64,000 nucleotides of DNA, taken from contig NZ_WBMT01000007.1 in NCBI RefSeq assembly GCF_008923185.1, forward strand, positions 124,001 to 188,000, written 5' to 3'. Of this stretch, positions 36,932-45,886 are shown piece by piece. Origin of the DNA: Actinomadura rudentiformis. Lineage in GTDB: Bacteria; Actinomycetota; Actinomycetes; Streptosporangiales; Streptosporangiaceae. A model generated the notes under the pieces. The model was not told the DNA's origin. It did not search any database and worked only from the letters and a program-made list of their open reading frames with translations. Position numbers and translations under genes: made by a program. The stretch's first letter is position 1. Each line of letters begins with the position of its first letter.

Positions 36932-38017
36932 GTGCCTAACGTCTTCGGGTCGCCTCACAAGGGCACAGAACCCCGACACGAGCAGGTCGTCTTCTGCCAG
37001 GACGAGGCCAGCGGCCTGCGTGCCATCATCGCGCTCTACTCCACCGCGCTCGGCCCTGGGCTGGGCGGCACCCGCTTCTACCCCTACGGGTCGGAGGAGG
37101 AGGCGCTCGCCGACGTACTGAACCTGTCCCGCGGCATGGCGTACAAGAACGCCCTGGCCGGGCTGGACCACGGTGGCGGCAAGGCCGTCATCATCGGCGA
37201 TCCCAACACCGACAAGTCCGAGGCTCTGCTGCGCGCGTACGGACGGTTCGTCCAGTCGCTGAACGGCCGCTACTACACGGCCTGCGACGTCGGTACGTAC
37301 AGCGAGGACATGGACATCGTCGCCCGTGAGAGCCGATACGTGACCGGCCGTACGGTCGCACACGGCGGTGCCGGCGACTCGTCCATCCTCACCTCGTACG
37401 GGGTCTACCAGGGCATGCGCGCCGCCGCCGAGCAGGTCTGGGGCAGCCCCACGCTCCGTGGCCGCAGGGTCGGCGTCGAGGGCGTCGGCAAGGTCGGCCA
37501 CCGCCTGGTCGACCTGCTGCGCGAGGACGGCGCCGAAGTGGTGATCTGCGACGTCAGCGAGGCCGCCGTCGGACGGGTCCTGGAACGGCATCCCGGGGTC
37601 GAGGTCGTCGCCGACAACGACGCCCTCATCCGCTCCGAGATCGACGTGTACGCGCCGTGCGCGCTGGGCGGATCCCTCGACGACGACACCGTTCCGATCC
37701 TGAACGCCAAGATCGTCTGCGGGGCCGCCAACAACCAGCTGGCCCACCCCGGCATCGAGAAGCAGCTGGCCGACCGCGACGTCCTCTACGCCCCGGACTA
37801 CGTGGTCAACTCCGGCGGTGTGATCCAGGTCGCCGACGAGATCGAGGGCTTCAACTTCGACCGCGCCAAGGCCCGGGCCACGGGGATCTTCGACACCACT
37901 CGCCAGATCTTCGTCCTGGCCGCCGACGAGGGCGTACCCCCCGCCGTCGCCGCCGACCGCCTGGCCGAGCAGCGCATGTCGGCCGTAGGCCGGCTCCGCG
38001 GCATCTGGCTCAGCTGA
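36932..38017 (+). CDS. vdh: Leucine/valine dehydrogenase (Glu/Leu/Phe/Val dehydrogenase family)
   Basis: A 361-residue NAD-dependent amino-acid dehydrogenase that deaminates branched-chain amino acids to 2-oxoacids. Motifs: [10 protein letters not shown], the catalytic-Lys region [22 protein letters not shown] (two Lys), and the NAD Rossmann motif [16 protein letters not shown]. The GTG follows GAGAGGAGG. Its products are substrates for a branched-chain 2-oxoacid dehydrogenase, possibly the E1-E2 operon at 58-61.7 kb. Streptomyces bldC loci have the same gene next door (vdh). A huge hairpin follows 24 bp after the stop. Confidence 0.9.
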   Translation: MPNVFGSPHKGTEPRHEQVVFCQDEASGLRAIIALYSTALGPGLGGTRFYPYGSEEEALADVLNLSRGMAYKNALAGLDHGGGKAVIIGDPNTDKSEALLRAYGRFVQSLNGRYYTACDVGTYSEDMDIVARESRYVTGRTVAHGGAGDSSILTSYGVYQGMRAAAEQVWGSPTLRGRRVGVEGVGKVGHRLVDLLREDGAEVVICDVSEAAVGRVLERHPGVEVVADNDALIRSEIDVYAPCALGGSLDDDTVPILNAKIVCGAANNQLAHPGIEKQLADRDVLYAPDYVVNSGGVIQVADEIEGFNFDRAKARATGIFDTTRQIFVLAADEGVPPAVAADRLAEQRMSAVGRLRGIWLS

Positions 38018-38041
38018 AAATTCTTTCGTCTCCGTGACACC

Positions 38042-38076
38042 GGCCGCCGGGCCGACAACTTTTCGGCCCGGCGGCC
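38042..38076 (+). terminator. Terminator hairpin after vdh
   Basis: Perfect 14-bp stem GGCCGCCGGGCCGA / TCGGCCCGGCGGCC around a CAACTTT loop, starting 24 bp after the stop codon. The right arm is also the first unit of a degenerate repeat that continues to about 38190. Confidence 0.75.
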
Positions 38077-38190
38077 AAAGGCCCGGCTCACTGCTACCGG
38101 GGCCCGGCGGCCAAAGGCTTGGCCGACACCTTCTAGGCCCGGCAGCAAGCCTGGTCGGCACCTTCGGCCCGGCGACCCACGCCGGTCGGC
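38063..38190. repeat. Degenerate 31-37-nt tandem repeat after vdh
   Basis: Four imperfect units starting with TTCGGCCCGGCGGCC or GGCCCGGCGGCCAAAGG and ending in GGTCGGCACC or similar, directly 3' of the vdh terminator. No gene lies in this stretch. Confidence 0.6.
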
Positions 38191-38219
38191 GGCGTGGGGT
38201 CGGGCTCCCGAAACCGGTC

Positions 38220-38426
38220 AATGGCCAGGCCCTGGGGCCGCCAATGGCCGGCCCTGGCACCGTCAATGGCCAGCCCTGGCGCCGTCAATGACCGGGCTCC
38301 GGCGCCGGCAATGACCAGGCTCCAGTGCCGTCAATGACCGGCCCCAAGAGCCGCCAAGGGCTGGGCCCTGGGAGCCGCCTAGGGCCAGGCTCCGGGGCCA
38401 TCTAGGGCCAGGTTGCTGGAGCCGTC
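38220..38426. repeat. Nine-unit 22-24-nt minisatellite
   Basis: Nine tandem units of 22-24 nt (207 bp in all) of the form AATGGCCAGGCCCTGGCGCCGTC. Units 1-3 keep AATGGCC, 4-6 keep AATGACC, and 7-9 drift to AAGGGC or TAGGGCC, so the array shows local expansion. It lies between vdh and the DUF3073 gene. Confidence 0.85.
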
Positions 38427-38649
38427 AATACAGCGTGTCGCCCCAGGTCTGTGAACTTGGAATCACCCGATACACTGGGGTTCTCCGCAGTGAGCGTGCC
38501 GCCACCGGACTGACGATGTACCGAGCCGGGCGCAAAACGGGTACGGTTGTATCCGTGACTGAACCATGGCTCATCAGGCACCGGTTCGTGTGGTGGACGC
38601 GCGCGTTGATGGGCCCACGAAAGCCCTGACCATCGAGGGGGTCGAGCCA

Positions 38650-38865
38650 ATGGGTCGCGGCCGAGCCAAGGCCAAGCAGGTGAAGGTTGCCCGTCAGCTC
38701 AAGTACAACAGCGGCAACACGGACCTCGACCGCCTGAAGAGTGAGCTGGGAGTCCCCGACTCGACGGAGACCGACCCGTACGACGAGCTCGCCGACAAGT
38801 ATGCCGACTACGCCGAGGAATACGGCGCCGCTGAGGACGACCGCAAGGACGGGACCTCCGGCTGA
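38650..38865 (+). CDS. DUF3073 family protein
   Basis: A 71-residue actinobacterial protein with the family hallmark MGRGRAKAKQVKVARQLKYN, followed by SGNTDLDRLKSELG and an acidic Tyr/Asp/Glu-rich tail (DELADKYADYAEEYG). A basic head and acidic tail suggest nucleic-acid or protein binding; the function is unknown. The ATG at 38650 follows GAGGGGG. An intrinsic terminator follows. Confidence 0.92.
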   Translation: MGRGRAKAKQVKVARQLKYNSGNTDLDRLKSELGVPDSTETDPYDELADKYADYAEEYGAAEDDRKDGTSG

Positions 38866-38882
38866 CCCTCGGGATGAGCTGT

Positions 38883-38905
38883 GCCCGCAAGCGAAGCTTG
38901 CGGGC
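38883..38905 (+). terminator. Terminator hairpin after DUF3073
   Basis: Perfect 10-bp stem GCCCGCAAGC / GCTTGCGGGC with a GAA triloop and a mixed pyrimidine-rich tail, 18 bp after the DUF3073 stop. It may also serve the convergent SanA gene. Confidence 0.8.
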
Positions 38906-38938
38906 CTTCTCGTGTCCGCCTCCCGCTCACATCCCTGA

Positions 38939-39637
38939 TCAGGGGGTCGCGAGCGCCTGCTGGACGCCGGTTTCCGGCCGTCCGAGGAGCTTGGGGTCCC
39001 TGGGGACGGCCAAGTCCCGCACGGCCTTGATCATGGCGAGGGGTTCACGGACGTAGCCCTTGACGGTGGCGTCCTGGCGAGCGGCCATGCTGTCGTCCCC
39101 CACGCCGAAGGCTTCGAGGCCGGCGGCGCGGCAGAGGGCCACGGCGCGGGGCAGGTGGAAGTTCTGGGTCACCACGGTGAGCCGTTCCACCTGGAAGATG
39201 CGCTTGGCGCGGGCACAGGAGTCCCACGTGTCGAGTCCCGCGAAATCTCGGACGATCTTGTGTGCAGGCACGCCGTGGGCGGTGAGGTAGTCGCGCATCA
39301 CGGTGGGTTCGTCGTAGCCCTTGACCCGGTTGTCGCCTGAGACGAGGATCACTTTCACTTTGCCGCGCCCGTAGAGGTCTGCGGCGGTGTCCAGGCGGCG
39401 GGCCAGGAGGATCGACGGCTGGCCGCCCCAGATGCCCGCGCCCAAGACCAGGGCCACCGGGGTCTCCGGAACGTTCTCCGGTGAGTGCCGGTGGCGAGCC
39501 GTTTCCGCGTACGCCCAGCCCAGTGGCGCCATGACGCCGTACACCAGCAGGGCACCGAGAATCGACAGGGGCAACGCGAGGCGGCGCAGGCGAACAAGAC
39601 CGGCCCAGGCCAGCGCACGAGAGATCATCACACTCAT
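38939..39637 (-). CDS. SanA/YdcF-type DUF218 membrane protein
   Basis: A 232-residue protein with one N-terminal membrane helix (about residues 18-45) and an external DUF218 (ElyC/SanA) domain: LVLGAGIWGGQPSILLARRLDTAADLY, KVILVSGDNRVKGYDEP, LDTWDSCARAKRIFQVERLTVVTQNFHLPRAVALC. SanA homologues affect envelope permeability and antibiotic resistance. It begins 14 bp after the purM stop, so it is probably the last gene of the purF-purM transcript. Cell-wall linkage is known for the family; the link to purines is positional only. Confidence 0.85.
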   Translation of the reverse strand: MSVMISRALAWAGLVRLRRLALPLSILGALLVYGVMAPLGWAYAETARHRHSPENVPETPVALVLGAGIWGGQPSILLARRLDTAADLYGRGKVKVILVSGDNRVKGYDEPTVMRDYLTAHGVPAHKIVRDFAGLDTWDSCARAKRIFQVERLTVVTQNFHLPRAVALCRAAGLEAFGVGDDSMAARQDATVKGYVREPLAMIKAVRDLAVPRDPKLLGRPETGVQQALATP

Positions 39638-39651
39638 GTGACGCCTGCGCG

Positions 39652-40677
39652 TCAGACGAGGTTCGCGGCGCCGCCGCCCTTGGTGATCTCGCCGAGAACC
39701 CAGGCGGGAACGCCACGGTCGGCCAGACTCCGTACGGCGTCGTCAGCAGCCTCCGGGGCCACGATCGCGGCCATGCCGACACCCAGATTGAACGTCTTGT
39801 CCATCTCGGCCTGCGGGACCGTGCCGTACGCCTGGAGCGCCATGAAAAGCGGCGGAACCTCCCAGGAAGACCGCTGGAGAACGGCATCGGCCGTCGGAGG
39901 CAGCGAACGGGCCAGGTTGGCCGTCAGGCCGCCACCGGTGATGTGGGCGAACGCACGGACCCCTCCCCCGCGCACAAGGGCCAGACAGTCCTGGGCGTAA
40001 ATGCGCGTGGGCGTGAGCAGCTCCTCGCCGAGCGGGCGGGAGAGATCGGCCAGCTGGGTCTCCAAGGCCAGATCGGTCGTCGCCAAGATGTGGCGAACGA
40101 GCGAATACCCGTTGGAGTGGATGCCCGAGGACGCCATGCCGATCACGACATCACCGGGCTTGACCCGGTCCGGGCCAAGGATCTCGTCCGCCTCCACGAC
40201 GCCTGTCCCCGCGCCCGCGATGTCGAACTCGTCGGGCTGCAGGAGGCCCGGATGCTCGGCGGTCTCGCCGCCGATCAGCGCGCACCCGGCCAGCGCACAG
40301 GCGTCCGCGATGCCGCCGACGAGGTCGGCGATGCGCTCGGGGACGACCTTGCCGCAGGCGATGTAGTCGGTCATGAACAACGGCTCGGCGCCACAGACGG
40401 CCAGATCGTCGATCACCATGCCGACGAGGTCGTGCCCCACGGTGTCGTACACACCCAGTCGGCGGGCCAGATCGACCTTGGTGCCGACCCCGTCGGTCGA
40501 CGTCGCCAGCAGTGGCCGGCGGTACTTGAGGAACGCCGACGCGTCGAAGAGCCCGGCGAAGCCGCTGGCGTCGTCCACGACCTCGGGCCGCCGCGACCGC
40601 GCCACCCGCGACTTCATCAGCTCAACGGCCCGCTCACCAGCCGCGATGTCGACCCCGGCCGCCTCATAGGACGTCAC
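39652..40677 (-). CDS. purM: Phosphoribosylformylglycinamidine cyclo-ligase (AIR synthetase)
   Basis: A 341-residue enzyme that converts FGAM and ATP to AIR in purine synthesis. Conserved stretches are TSTDGVGTKVDLA, GHDLVGMVIDDLAVCGAEPLFMTDYIACG, GGETAEHPG, PGDVVIGMASSGIHSNGYSLVR and ITGGGLTANLARSLP. The GTG at 40677 overlaps the purF stop by 4 bp (GTGA), the usual coupling; the longer frame is discarded. Confidence 0.95.
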   Translation of the reverse strand: MTSYEAAGVDIAAGERAVELMKSRVARSRRPEVVDDASGFAGLFDASAFLKYRRPLLATSTDGVGTKVDLARRLGVYDTVGHDLVGMVIDDLAVCGAEPLFMTDYIACGKVVPERIADLVGGIADACALAGCALIGGETAEHPGLLQPDEFDIAGAGTGVVEADEILGPDRVKPGDVVIGMASSGIHSNGYSLVRHILATTDLALETQLADLSRPLGEELLTPTRIYAQDCLALVRGGGVRAFAHITGGGLTANLARSLPPTADAVLQRSSWEVPPLFMALQAYGTVPQAEMDKTFNLGVGMAAIVAPEAADDAVRSLADRGVPAWVLGEITKGGGAANLV

Positions 40678-42128
40678 TTGGCGACACCTTCCAGCAGGTG
40701 CTTGCCGCGGGCGTCCTCCTCGACCGGGATCGGGTAGACCCCGTCGAAACAAGCCCGGCAGAGCCGGTCCTTGGCGATCTGAGACGAGGCGATCAGCTCG
40801 TCGAGCGAGATGTATCCCAGCGAGTCGGCCCCGATCGAGTCACGGATCTCCTCGACCGACAGGTTGCCCGCGATCAGCTCGGCCCGGCTGGCGAAGTCGA
40901 TCCCGTAGAAACAGGGCCAGGCCACCGGCGGGCTGGAGATCCGCACATGCACCTCGGCCGCCCCCGCGTCCCGCAACATCCCCACGATGGCCCGCTGGGT
41001 GTTGCCACGCACGATGGAATCGTCCACCACCACCAGCCGCTTGCCCTCGATGGCCTCGCGCAGCGGATTGAGCTTGAGCCGAATCCCCAACTGCCGGATG
41101 GTCTGGGAGGGCTGGATGAACGTGCGCCCCACATAAGAATTCTTGACAAGCCCCTGCCCGTACGGGATCCCGGAGGCCTCCGCATACCCAATGGCAGCCG
41201 GCGTCCCCGACTCGGGCGTGGGGATCACCAAATCGGCTTCGACCGGATGCTCACGAGCCAGCCGCCGCCCGACTTCCACCCGCGTGGCCTGCACACTACG
41301 CCCAGCGATACTCGTATCCGGCCGGGCCAGATACACATACTCGAACAGACAGCCCTTAGGCCGCGCCTCCGCAAATCGCTCCGACCGCACCCCATCCGCG
41401 TCGATCGCGATCAGCTCGCCCGGCTCGATCTCCCGCACGAACTGCGCGCCCACGATGTCGAGCCCGGCGGTCTCCGACGCGACGACCCAGCCCCGTTCGC
41501 CCAGACGCCCCAGCACCAACGGCCGGATGCCCTCAGGATCCCGTGCCGCATAAAGCGTGCTCTCGTTCATGAAAACAAGCGAGTAAGCCCCCCGCGTCAC
41601 CGGCAGGATCTCCCGCGCCGCAGACAAGGGCCCGCCCTCACGGGTCGCCAGCAGCGCCGTCAAAACCTCTGTGTCACTGGTCGCGGTAAGCACCCCGTCG
41701 GGCAGCTTGGCGGCCAGCTCAGGCGTGTTGATCAGGTTGCCGTTATGGGTAAGGGCCAGCCCACCTGCCCCGGTGGAACGGAACGTGGGCTGCGCGTTCT
41801 CCCAGGTCGGGGAGCCCGTCGTGGAGTAGCGGCAGTGGCCGACGGCGATGTGGCCGCGCAGCGTGTTAAGGATCGACTCGTCGAAGACCTGAGCCACCAG
41901 GCCCATGTCCTTGAAAACGACAATGCGGGACCCGTCGCTGACCGCGATCCCCGCCGATTCCTGCCCACGGTGCTGCAGCGCGTAGAGGCCGTAGTAGGCG
42001 AGCTTGCTCACCTCAGCCCGGCTCGCCTCCCCCGGCGGCACCCACACGCCGAAGACCCCACAGGCATCCTGCGGGGAGCGGTCGGAGGGGTCGATGTCGT
42101 GGCTCAGACGTCCATCACGGAGAGGCAC
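40674..42128 (-). CDS. purF: Amidophosphoribosyltransferase
   Basis: A 484-residue first enzyme of purine synthesis, making phosphoribosylamine from PRPP and glutamine. The N-terminal nucleophile Cys lies in DACGVFGVW (Cys23, so a propeptide is expected). The glutaminase domain has ALQHRGQESAGIAVS and the PRTase domain RLVVVDDSIVRGNTQRA. Cysteines near WPCFYGID and LCRACFDG fit the Fe-S class. The GTG at 42128 gives VPLRDGRLSHDIDPS, close to other actinomycete PurF starts; a GTG at 42155 would add nine residues and cannot be excluded. It overlaps purM by 4 bp. Confidence 0.93.
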   Translation of the reverse strand: MPLRDGRLSHDIDPSDRSPQDACGVFGVWVPPGEASRAEVSKLAYYGLYALQHRGQESAGIAVSDGSRIVVFKDMGLVAQVFDESILNTLRGHIAVGHCRYSTTGSPTWENAQPTFRSTGAGGLALTHNGNLINTPELAAKLPDGVLTATSDTEVLTALLATREGGPLSAAREILPVTRGAYSLVFMNESTLYAARDPEGIRPLVLGRLGERGWVVASETAGLDIVGAQFVREIEPGELIAIDADGVRSERFAEARPKGCLFEYVYLARPDTSIAGRSVQATRVEVGRRLAREHPVEADLVIPTPESGTPAAIGYAEASGIPYGQGLVKNSYVGRTFIQPSQTIRQLGIRLKLNPLREAIEGKRLVVVDDSIVRGNTQRAIVGMLRDAGAAEVHVRISSPPVAWPCFYGIDFASRAELIAGNLSVEEIRDSIGADSLGYISLDELIASSQIAKDRLCRACFDGVYPIPVEEDARGKHLLEGVAK

Positions 42129-42256
42129 GTACCTCAGTCTAGATGCCCTCCTCACCTGCTCCGATCAGCGCATCTCCTTAACCGACCTTTACTCGCCGAA
42201 ACGGCTGGCCGGGACTGCGGCACGGGAGTGTGAGGGAGTACACCGGGGAGGACTCC

Positions 42257-42625
42257 ATGACGATGCCGGGCTACCAGACCTACTCGCCGCCGGCGCCGCC
42301 TGAGCGCAAGGGGCTGGCGGTCACGTCACTGGTGCTCGGGGTCGTCGGCCTGCCCGCCCTCCTGCTTTGCGGCCTCGGGCTGGGCCTGGCTGCGGTGGGG
42401 CTGCTTGTGGGGATCATCGCGGTCTCGCGGGGGGCCGGGCGGAGGACTGCGATCATGGGGGTCATCTGCTCGGCTGTGACGCTTGTCATAGGGGGGATCG
42501 CGATCTTCTTCCTGCTCAGCAAGGCCGCTGAGTGCGCCGATCCTGAACGGTATCCCGATGAGTCGGCGCGGAGGGGGTGCGTCGAGCGGGAGTTCCCGTT
42601 CGCCCGGCACACCGAAACGCCCTGA
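42257..42625 (+). CDS. DUF4190 family small membrane protein
   Basis: A 122-residue protein with a Pro/Tyr-rich N terminus (PGYQTYSPPAPPERKG), then the DUF4190 region with two membrane helices (VTSLVLGVVGLPALLLCGLGLGLAAVGLLVGIIAVSRG and IMGVICSAVTLVIGGIAIFFLL), and a charged outer tail with two Cys. The ATG follows GGGGAGG at 42245-42251; a second ATG two codons later is possible. It is divergent from purF. The role is unknown. Its stop touches that of the convergent LamG gene. Confidence 0.8.
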   Translation: MTMPGYQTYSPPAPPERKGLAVTSLVLGVVGLPALLLCGLGLGLAAVGLLVGIIAVSRGAGRRTAIMGVICSAVTLVIGGIAIFFLLSKAAECADPERYPDESARRGCVEREFPFARHTETP

Positions 42626-43249
42626 TCAGCGCAGGGCGCGGATGGCCTCCTCGTCCAGGGCCGACGCGTACACCCGGACGTCGTCCAGCAGGCCGGTGAA
42701 GCCCGGCTTGCCGGGTTCGCCGCCCAGGTAGATCGGGCCGGCCGGTGTGACGACGGCGTGCTCCAGCGGGACGGCCACGTCGAGCTTGCCGTTGATGTAG
42801 AGGAACATCCCGTCGGTGTCGACCACCAATGCCACGTGCGTCCAGTCGCCCCCGGTCAGGACGGCGCGGCTGTCCATGTACTCGGGGCCTTTGACCGTGA
42901 AGAGCTGGACGCGCAGCCGCTGGGCGTCGGGGTAGAGCCACATGCCGATGCCGCGGGCGTCGTGCTCGGCGACGGGCTTGTAGAACAGCCCGCGCCAATC
43001 GCCGGTCGGCTCGGCGCTCACGTTGACGAAGAAGGCCAGGCTGAAGCCGAAGACCTGGCTCAGCACGAGCTGCGGCGCCGCCTGGACGATCGCCCGTCCG
43101 TACCCGTCCAGGGACAGCGCCTCACCGTCCCTGCCGGGCACGATCTCGGCGCCCGCGTCCAGGGCGGCCGGCGGTCCCGCGCCGGTCGTGTCGTTCACCC
43201 GCGACCCGTCGATATCCTCGACGTCGAATGTCCAGTTCGCGATGAGCAT
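42626..43249 (-). CDS. LamG-like concanavalin-A fold protein
   Basis: A 207-residue single-domain protein of the LamG/jelly-roll type (Laminin_G_3). Typical strands include ANWTFDVEDIDGS, SLDGYGRAIVQA, FSLAFFVNVSAEP, GGDWTHVALVVDTDGMFLYINGKLD and FTGLLDDVRVYASALDEEAIRAL. No signal peptide is seen. The ATG at 43249 has GGAGG upstream. It probably binds carbohydrate or protein; the partner is unknown. Confidence 0.82.
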   Translation of the reverse strand: MLIANWTFDVEDIDGSRVNDTTGAGPPAALDAGAEIVPGRDGEALSLDGYGRAIVQAAPQLVLSQVFGFSLAFFVNVSAEPTGDWRGLFYKPVAEHDARGIGMWLYPDAQRLRVQLFTVKGPEYMDSRAVLTGGDWTHVALVVDTDGMFLYINGKLDVAVPLEHAVVTPAGPIYLGGEPGKPGFTGLLDDVRVYASALDEEAIRALR

Positions 43250-43320
43250 GGCATCACCTCCATGCCGTGCCCCCACGTTTCCAGCGCACCGCCGTCGGGG
43301 CAAGACCCGAAAGCAGTGCC

Positions 43321-43770
43321 TCAGTCGAGAGGGAGTGGGAGGTGGGCGGAGAGGTCGGCTCGGGAACCGCTGGCGCGCACTTTGCCGCTCTCCAGCGCAT
43401 CCGCCCAGCTCAGGCGGTTGGTTGCGAGCGAAATCCAGGTGATCGCATCCATCTCCACCACATTGGGTGGCGTTCCCCGGGTATGGTGCGGGCCGTCGAT
43501 GCACTGCACCGCGGCATGTGGTGGGACCCGGACCTCCACCGAACGGCCGGGCGCGAGCTCGGCGAGCCGGTCGAGCAGGAACCGTACGGCCCCCTTGACG
43601 ACCGGCTTGGCGGGCTCGGTGACGCCGGCGTCGTAGGCCGCCAGGACGGTGTCGAACGCGGTGCGGCGGAGCGATCGGGGTTCGTCGTCGCCGGTATGGG
43701 GATCGAGCCCGAGCTCGGCACGCTGCTCGTCCAGAACGGCACGGGTTAGGCGGGTACGCGACATTGACAC
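43321..43770 (-). CDS. Sterol-carrier-protein-like (bacterial SCP orthologue)
   Basis: A 149-residue protein resembling the actinobacterial SCP2-type family found near purF in Streptomyces. Recognisable pieces are VKGAVRFLLDRLAELAPGRSVEVRVPPHAAVQC, NVVEMDAITWISLATNRLSWADAL and a C-terminal SGSRADLSAHLPL. The domain forms a small hydrophobic pocket. The start is either GTG at 43770, just after a -10-like GATAAC (perhaps leaderless), or ATG at 43764. No ligand can be named. Confidence 0.75.
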   Translation of the reverse strand: MSMSRTRLTRAVLDEQRAELGLDPHTGDDEPRSLRRTAFDTVLAAYDAGVTEPAKPVVKGAVRFLLDRLAELAPGRSVEVRVPPHAAVQCIDGPHHTRGTPPNVVEMDAITWISLATNRLSWADALESGKVRASGSRADLSAHLPLPLD

Positions 43771-43932
43771 CGAGGTTATCGCGTGACTTTCGGTGGTCGT
43801 CCGGCCACCTCACCCGCCACAATCGGACTTCACCCGGTAAAAAGGGACCGGTGCCGACGCGGGGGCGAAGAGCAAGGATCGGGGGGCCGGCCGGGACGGG
43901 GTCCCGGCGGGAGATACACGGAGGTTCGTTAG

Positions 43933-45735
43933 ATGGCCGAGGCTCTGCCCCTGCAGCCCGGTGATCCGCAGCGTCTCGGCGACTACGAGATCACCGGCCG
44001 GCTTGGCGTGGGCGAACAAGGCGCCGTCTTTCTGGGCCGCAGCCCGGCCGGCGGCACCGTCGCGGTGAAGCTCCTGCACCTGCGGCTGAGCGGCGAACCC
44101 GCCGCACGGGCGCGGTTCGCCGGCGCGTTCGCGTCGGCCCGGCGGGTCAGCGGATTCTGCACAGCCGCGATCATCGACGCCGATGTGGAGAGCGACCGCC
44201 CGTACGTGGTCAGCGAGTACGTCGCCGGCCCCTCCCTGCACCAGCTGGTCGCCGAGGAGGGCCCGCGCGGCGGCGCGGTGACCGAGCGGCTGGCGGCCGG
44301 CATGGCGATCGCCCTCGCGGCCGCGCATCGCGCCGGAGCGGTGCATCACGACTTCAAGCCCGGCAACGTCCTGCTTGGCAGGGACGGGCCACGGGTCACC
44401 GATCTCGGTGTCGCGCGGGCGCTGGAGGCGGTCACCGCCGCCCCGACTGGCCGCGTCGCCGACGATCCTTGCTACAAGTCCCCGGAGCAGTTGCGCGGGG
44501 TGGGCATCGGCCCGGCCGCGGACATGTTCGCCTGGGGGGCCACGCTGCTGTTCGCGGTGACGGGGTCGGCCCCGTTCGGGGAAGACTCCCAGTCCGAGGT
44601 GATGCAGCGGATCGTCTACGACGAGCCTGACGTCTCCGTGCTGCCCGAGTCCCTGCGCGAGGTGGTGGGCGACACCCTGGCCAAGGAGCCGGAGGACCGG
44701 CCGACGGCGCGCGACGTCCTCGATCGCCTGCTCGGCGAAGACGGGACGCTGGCCGGCCGCCTGCCGGAACGGATGGTGGCCGAGGGCCGCGGTCTCGCCG
44801 AGGGCACCGCGCCGATCCCCGGTCTCTCGTCGATCGGGTCGCCCGCGCAGCAGCCCCAGCCCGCCATCACGGTGCGACCGCCGATCTCCGTTTCGCCCGC
44901 CGTACGGAACGAGATGGAGGTCACACGGAACGAGATGGAGGTCACAAGACCTGAGCGTCCGGCCGCTGCCTGGGTCGCGCAGGCACCTCCGGCTTCACGG
45001 TCCGAGGAGGCCACCCAGGCCATGCCTGCGCTCCCGCCATCTCCGGCCGGGGCGCCTCCGGCCGGAGGCGCCCCGGCCGGAGCGGCCCCGGCCACTCCGT
45101 CATCACCGCCTTCCTCCCCGGGCCCCGCCGAGTCCCCTGGACGGATGCCGCACCTCATCCCGGGCATGGACACCGGCGCCCAGCAGCTTCCGGACGACCG
45201 GCACCAGCACACGGCCGTTCTGGCTGCTCCCCCGGTCTCCCGCAGACCACGGATCCCGAAGTTCCGGCGACCCGACAATCACGTGCTCGGCGTCGCGGCC
45301 TCCCTGACCATCGGCGTCCTGGTCGGCATCGCGATCATCGCCCTGGTCCTGTGGCCCCAGCTGAACGGCGACTCCGGCGAGCAGCCGCAGGCACGGCCGG
45401 CGAACGACGACCGGCCGGTGTCGACGATCCCCGAGAGCTTCGCGGGCACCTGGAAGGGCACCGCTGTCAACGCCAGGAGCGCCGCCTCGTTCTCGATCGA
45501 GGTGACGTTCCAGGTCGGCGGCAAGGTCGCGCAGGCCCGGTTCAACAACTGCGTCGGCACGCTCGCGCTCACCAGCGGGACCACCCAGCGGCTGGAGATG
45601 TCCCTGACCGTGGCCAAGCCGTGCACGAGCGGCAGCGTGCGGGTGGTCCGCCAGTCGGACGGCACGCTGCAGTACATGTGGATGCACCAGGCGGGCGCCA
45701 ACCCGGGCTACCAGGGGAAGCTCAAGAAGAACTGA
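43933..45735 (+). CDS. Receptor-type Ser/Thr protein kinase (PASTA-less)
   Basis: A 600-residue Hanks-type kinase. The Gly-rich loop is GVGEQG (25-30), the ATP Lys is K46, the catalytic Asp is D140 in VHHDFKPGN (the usual HRD is HHD) and the metal-site Asp is D157 in DLGVAR (DFG is DLG). A Pro/Ala-rich juxtamembrane linker (about 300-445) contains a perfect direct duplication of RNEMEVT. One transmembrane helix is at about 453-478. The outer domain (about 495-600) is a small all-beta module with two Cys, starting FAGTWKGTAVNA. The ATG follows GGAGG. The signal sensed is unknown. Confidence 0.88.
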   Translation: MAEALPLQPGDPQRLGDYEITGRLGVGEQGAVFLGRSPAGGTVAVKLLHLRLSGEPAARARFAGAFASARRVSGFCTAAIIDADVESDRPYVVSEYVAGPSLHQLVAEEGPRGGAVTERLAAGMAIALAAAHRAGAVHHDFKPGNVLLGRDGPRVTDLGVARALEAVTAAPTGRVADDPCYKSPEQLRGVGIGPAADMFAWGATLLFAVTGSAPFGEDSQSEVMQRIVYDEPDVSVLPESLREVVGDTLAKEPEDRPTARDVLDRLLGEDGTLAGRLPERMVAEGRGLAEGTAPIPGLSSIGSPAQQPQPAITVRPPISVSPAVRNEMEVTRNEMEVTRPERPAAAWVAQAPPASRSEEATQAMPALPPSPAGAPPAGGAPAGAAPATPSSPPSSPGPAESPGRMPHLIPGMDTGAQQLPDDRHQHTAVLAAPPVSRRPRIPKFRRPDNHVLGVAASLTIGVLVGIAIIALVLWPQLNGDSGEQPQARPANDDRPVSTIPESFAGTWKGTAVNARSAASFSIEVTFQVGGKVAQARFNNCVGTLALTSGTTQRLEMSLTVAKPCTSGSVRVVRQSDGTLQYMWMHQAGANPGYQGKLKKN

Positions 45736-45886
45736 TCGGCCGCTTCCAGCCCAGCTCGACCGAATTGTCTGGTCTAGCTGCAGATATCGCTATGGATCCA
45801 ATAAGGTACCGCCTTGTCGGTTCCCCCTGGATCATGGTCGCCGCGCCCGTGCCCCCCGCTCGTGGCCGCGACAGAAGGAGTCCCTC

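Noticed and set aside
40752..42155. Longer starts for purM (40752) and purF (42155)
   Set aside because: The purM GTGA overlap at 40677 fixes its start. For purF the extra residues are not conserved, although the start at 42155 cannot be fully excluded.
45764..45793. Possible -35/-10 pair (TTGTCT and CGCTAT) before the protease
   Set aside because: The match is too weak to list as a promoter without start-site data.
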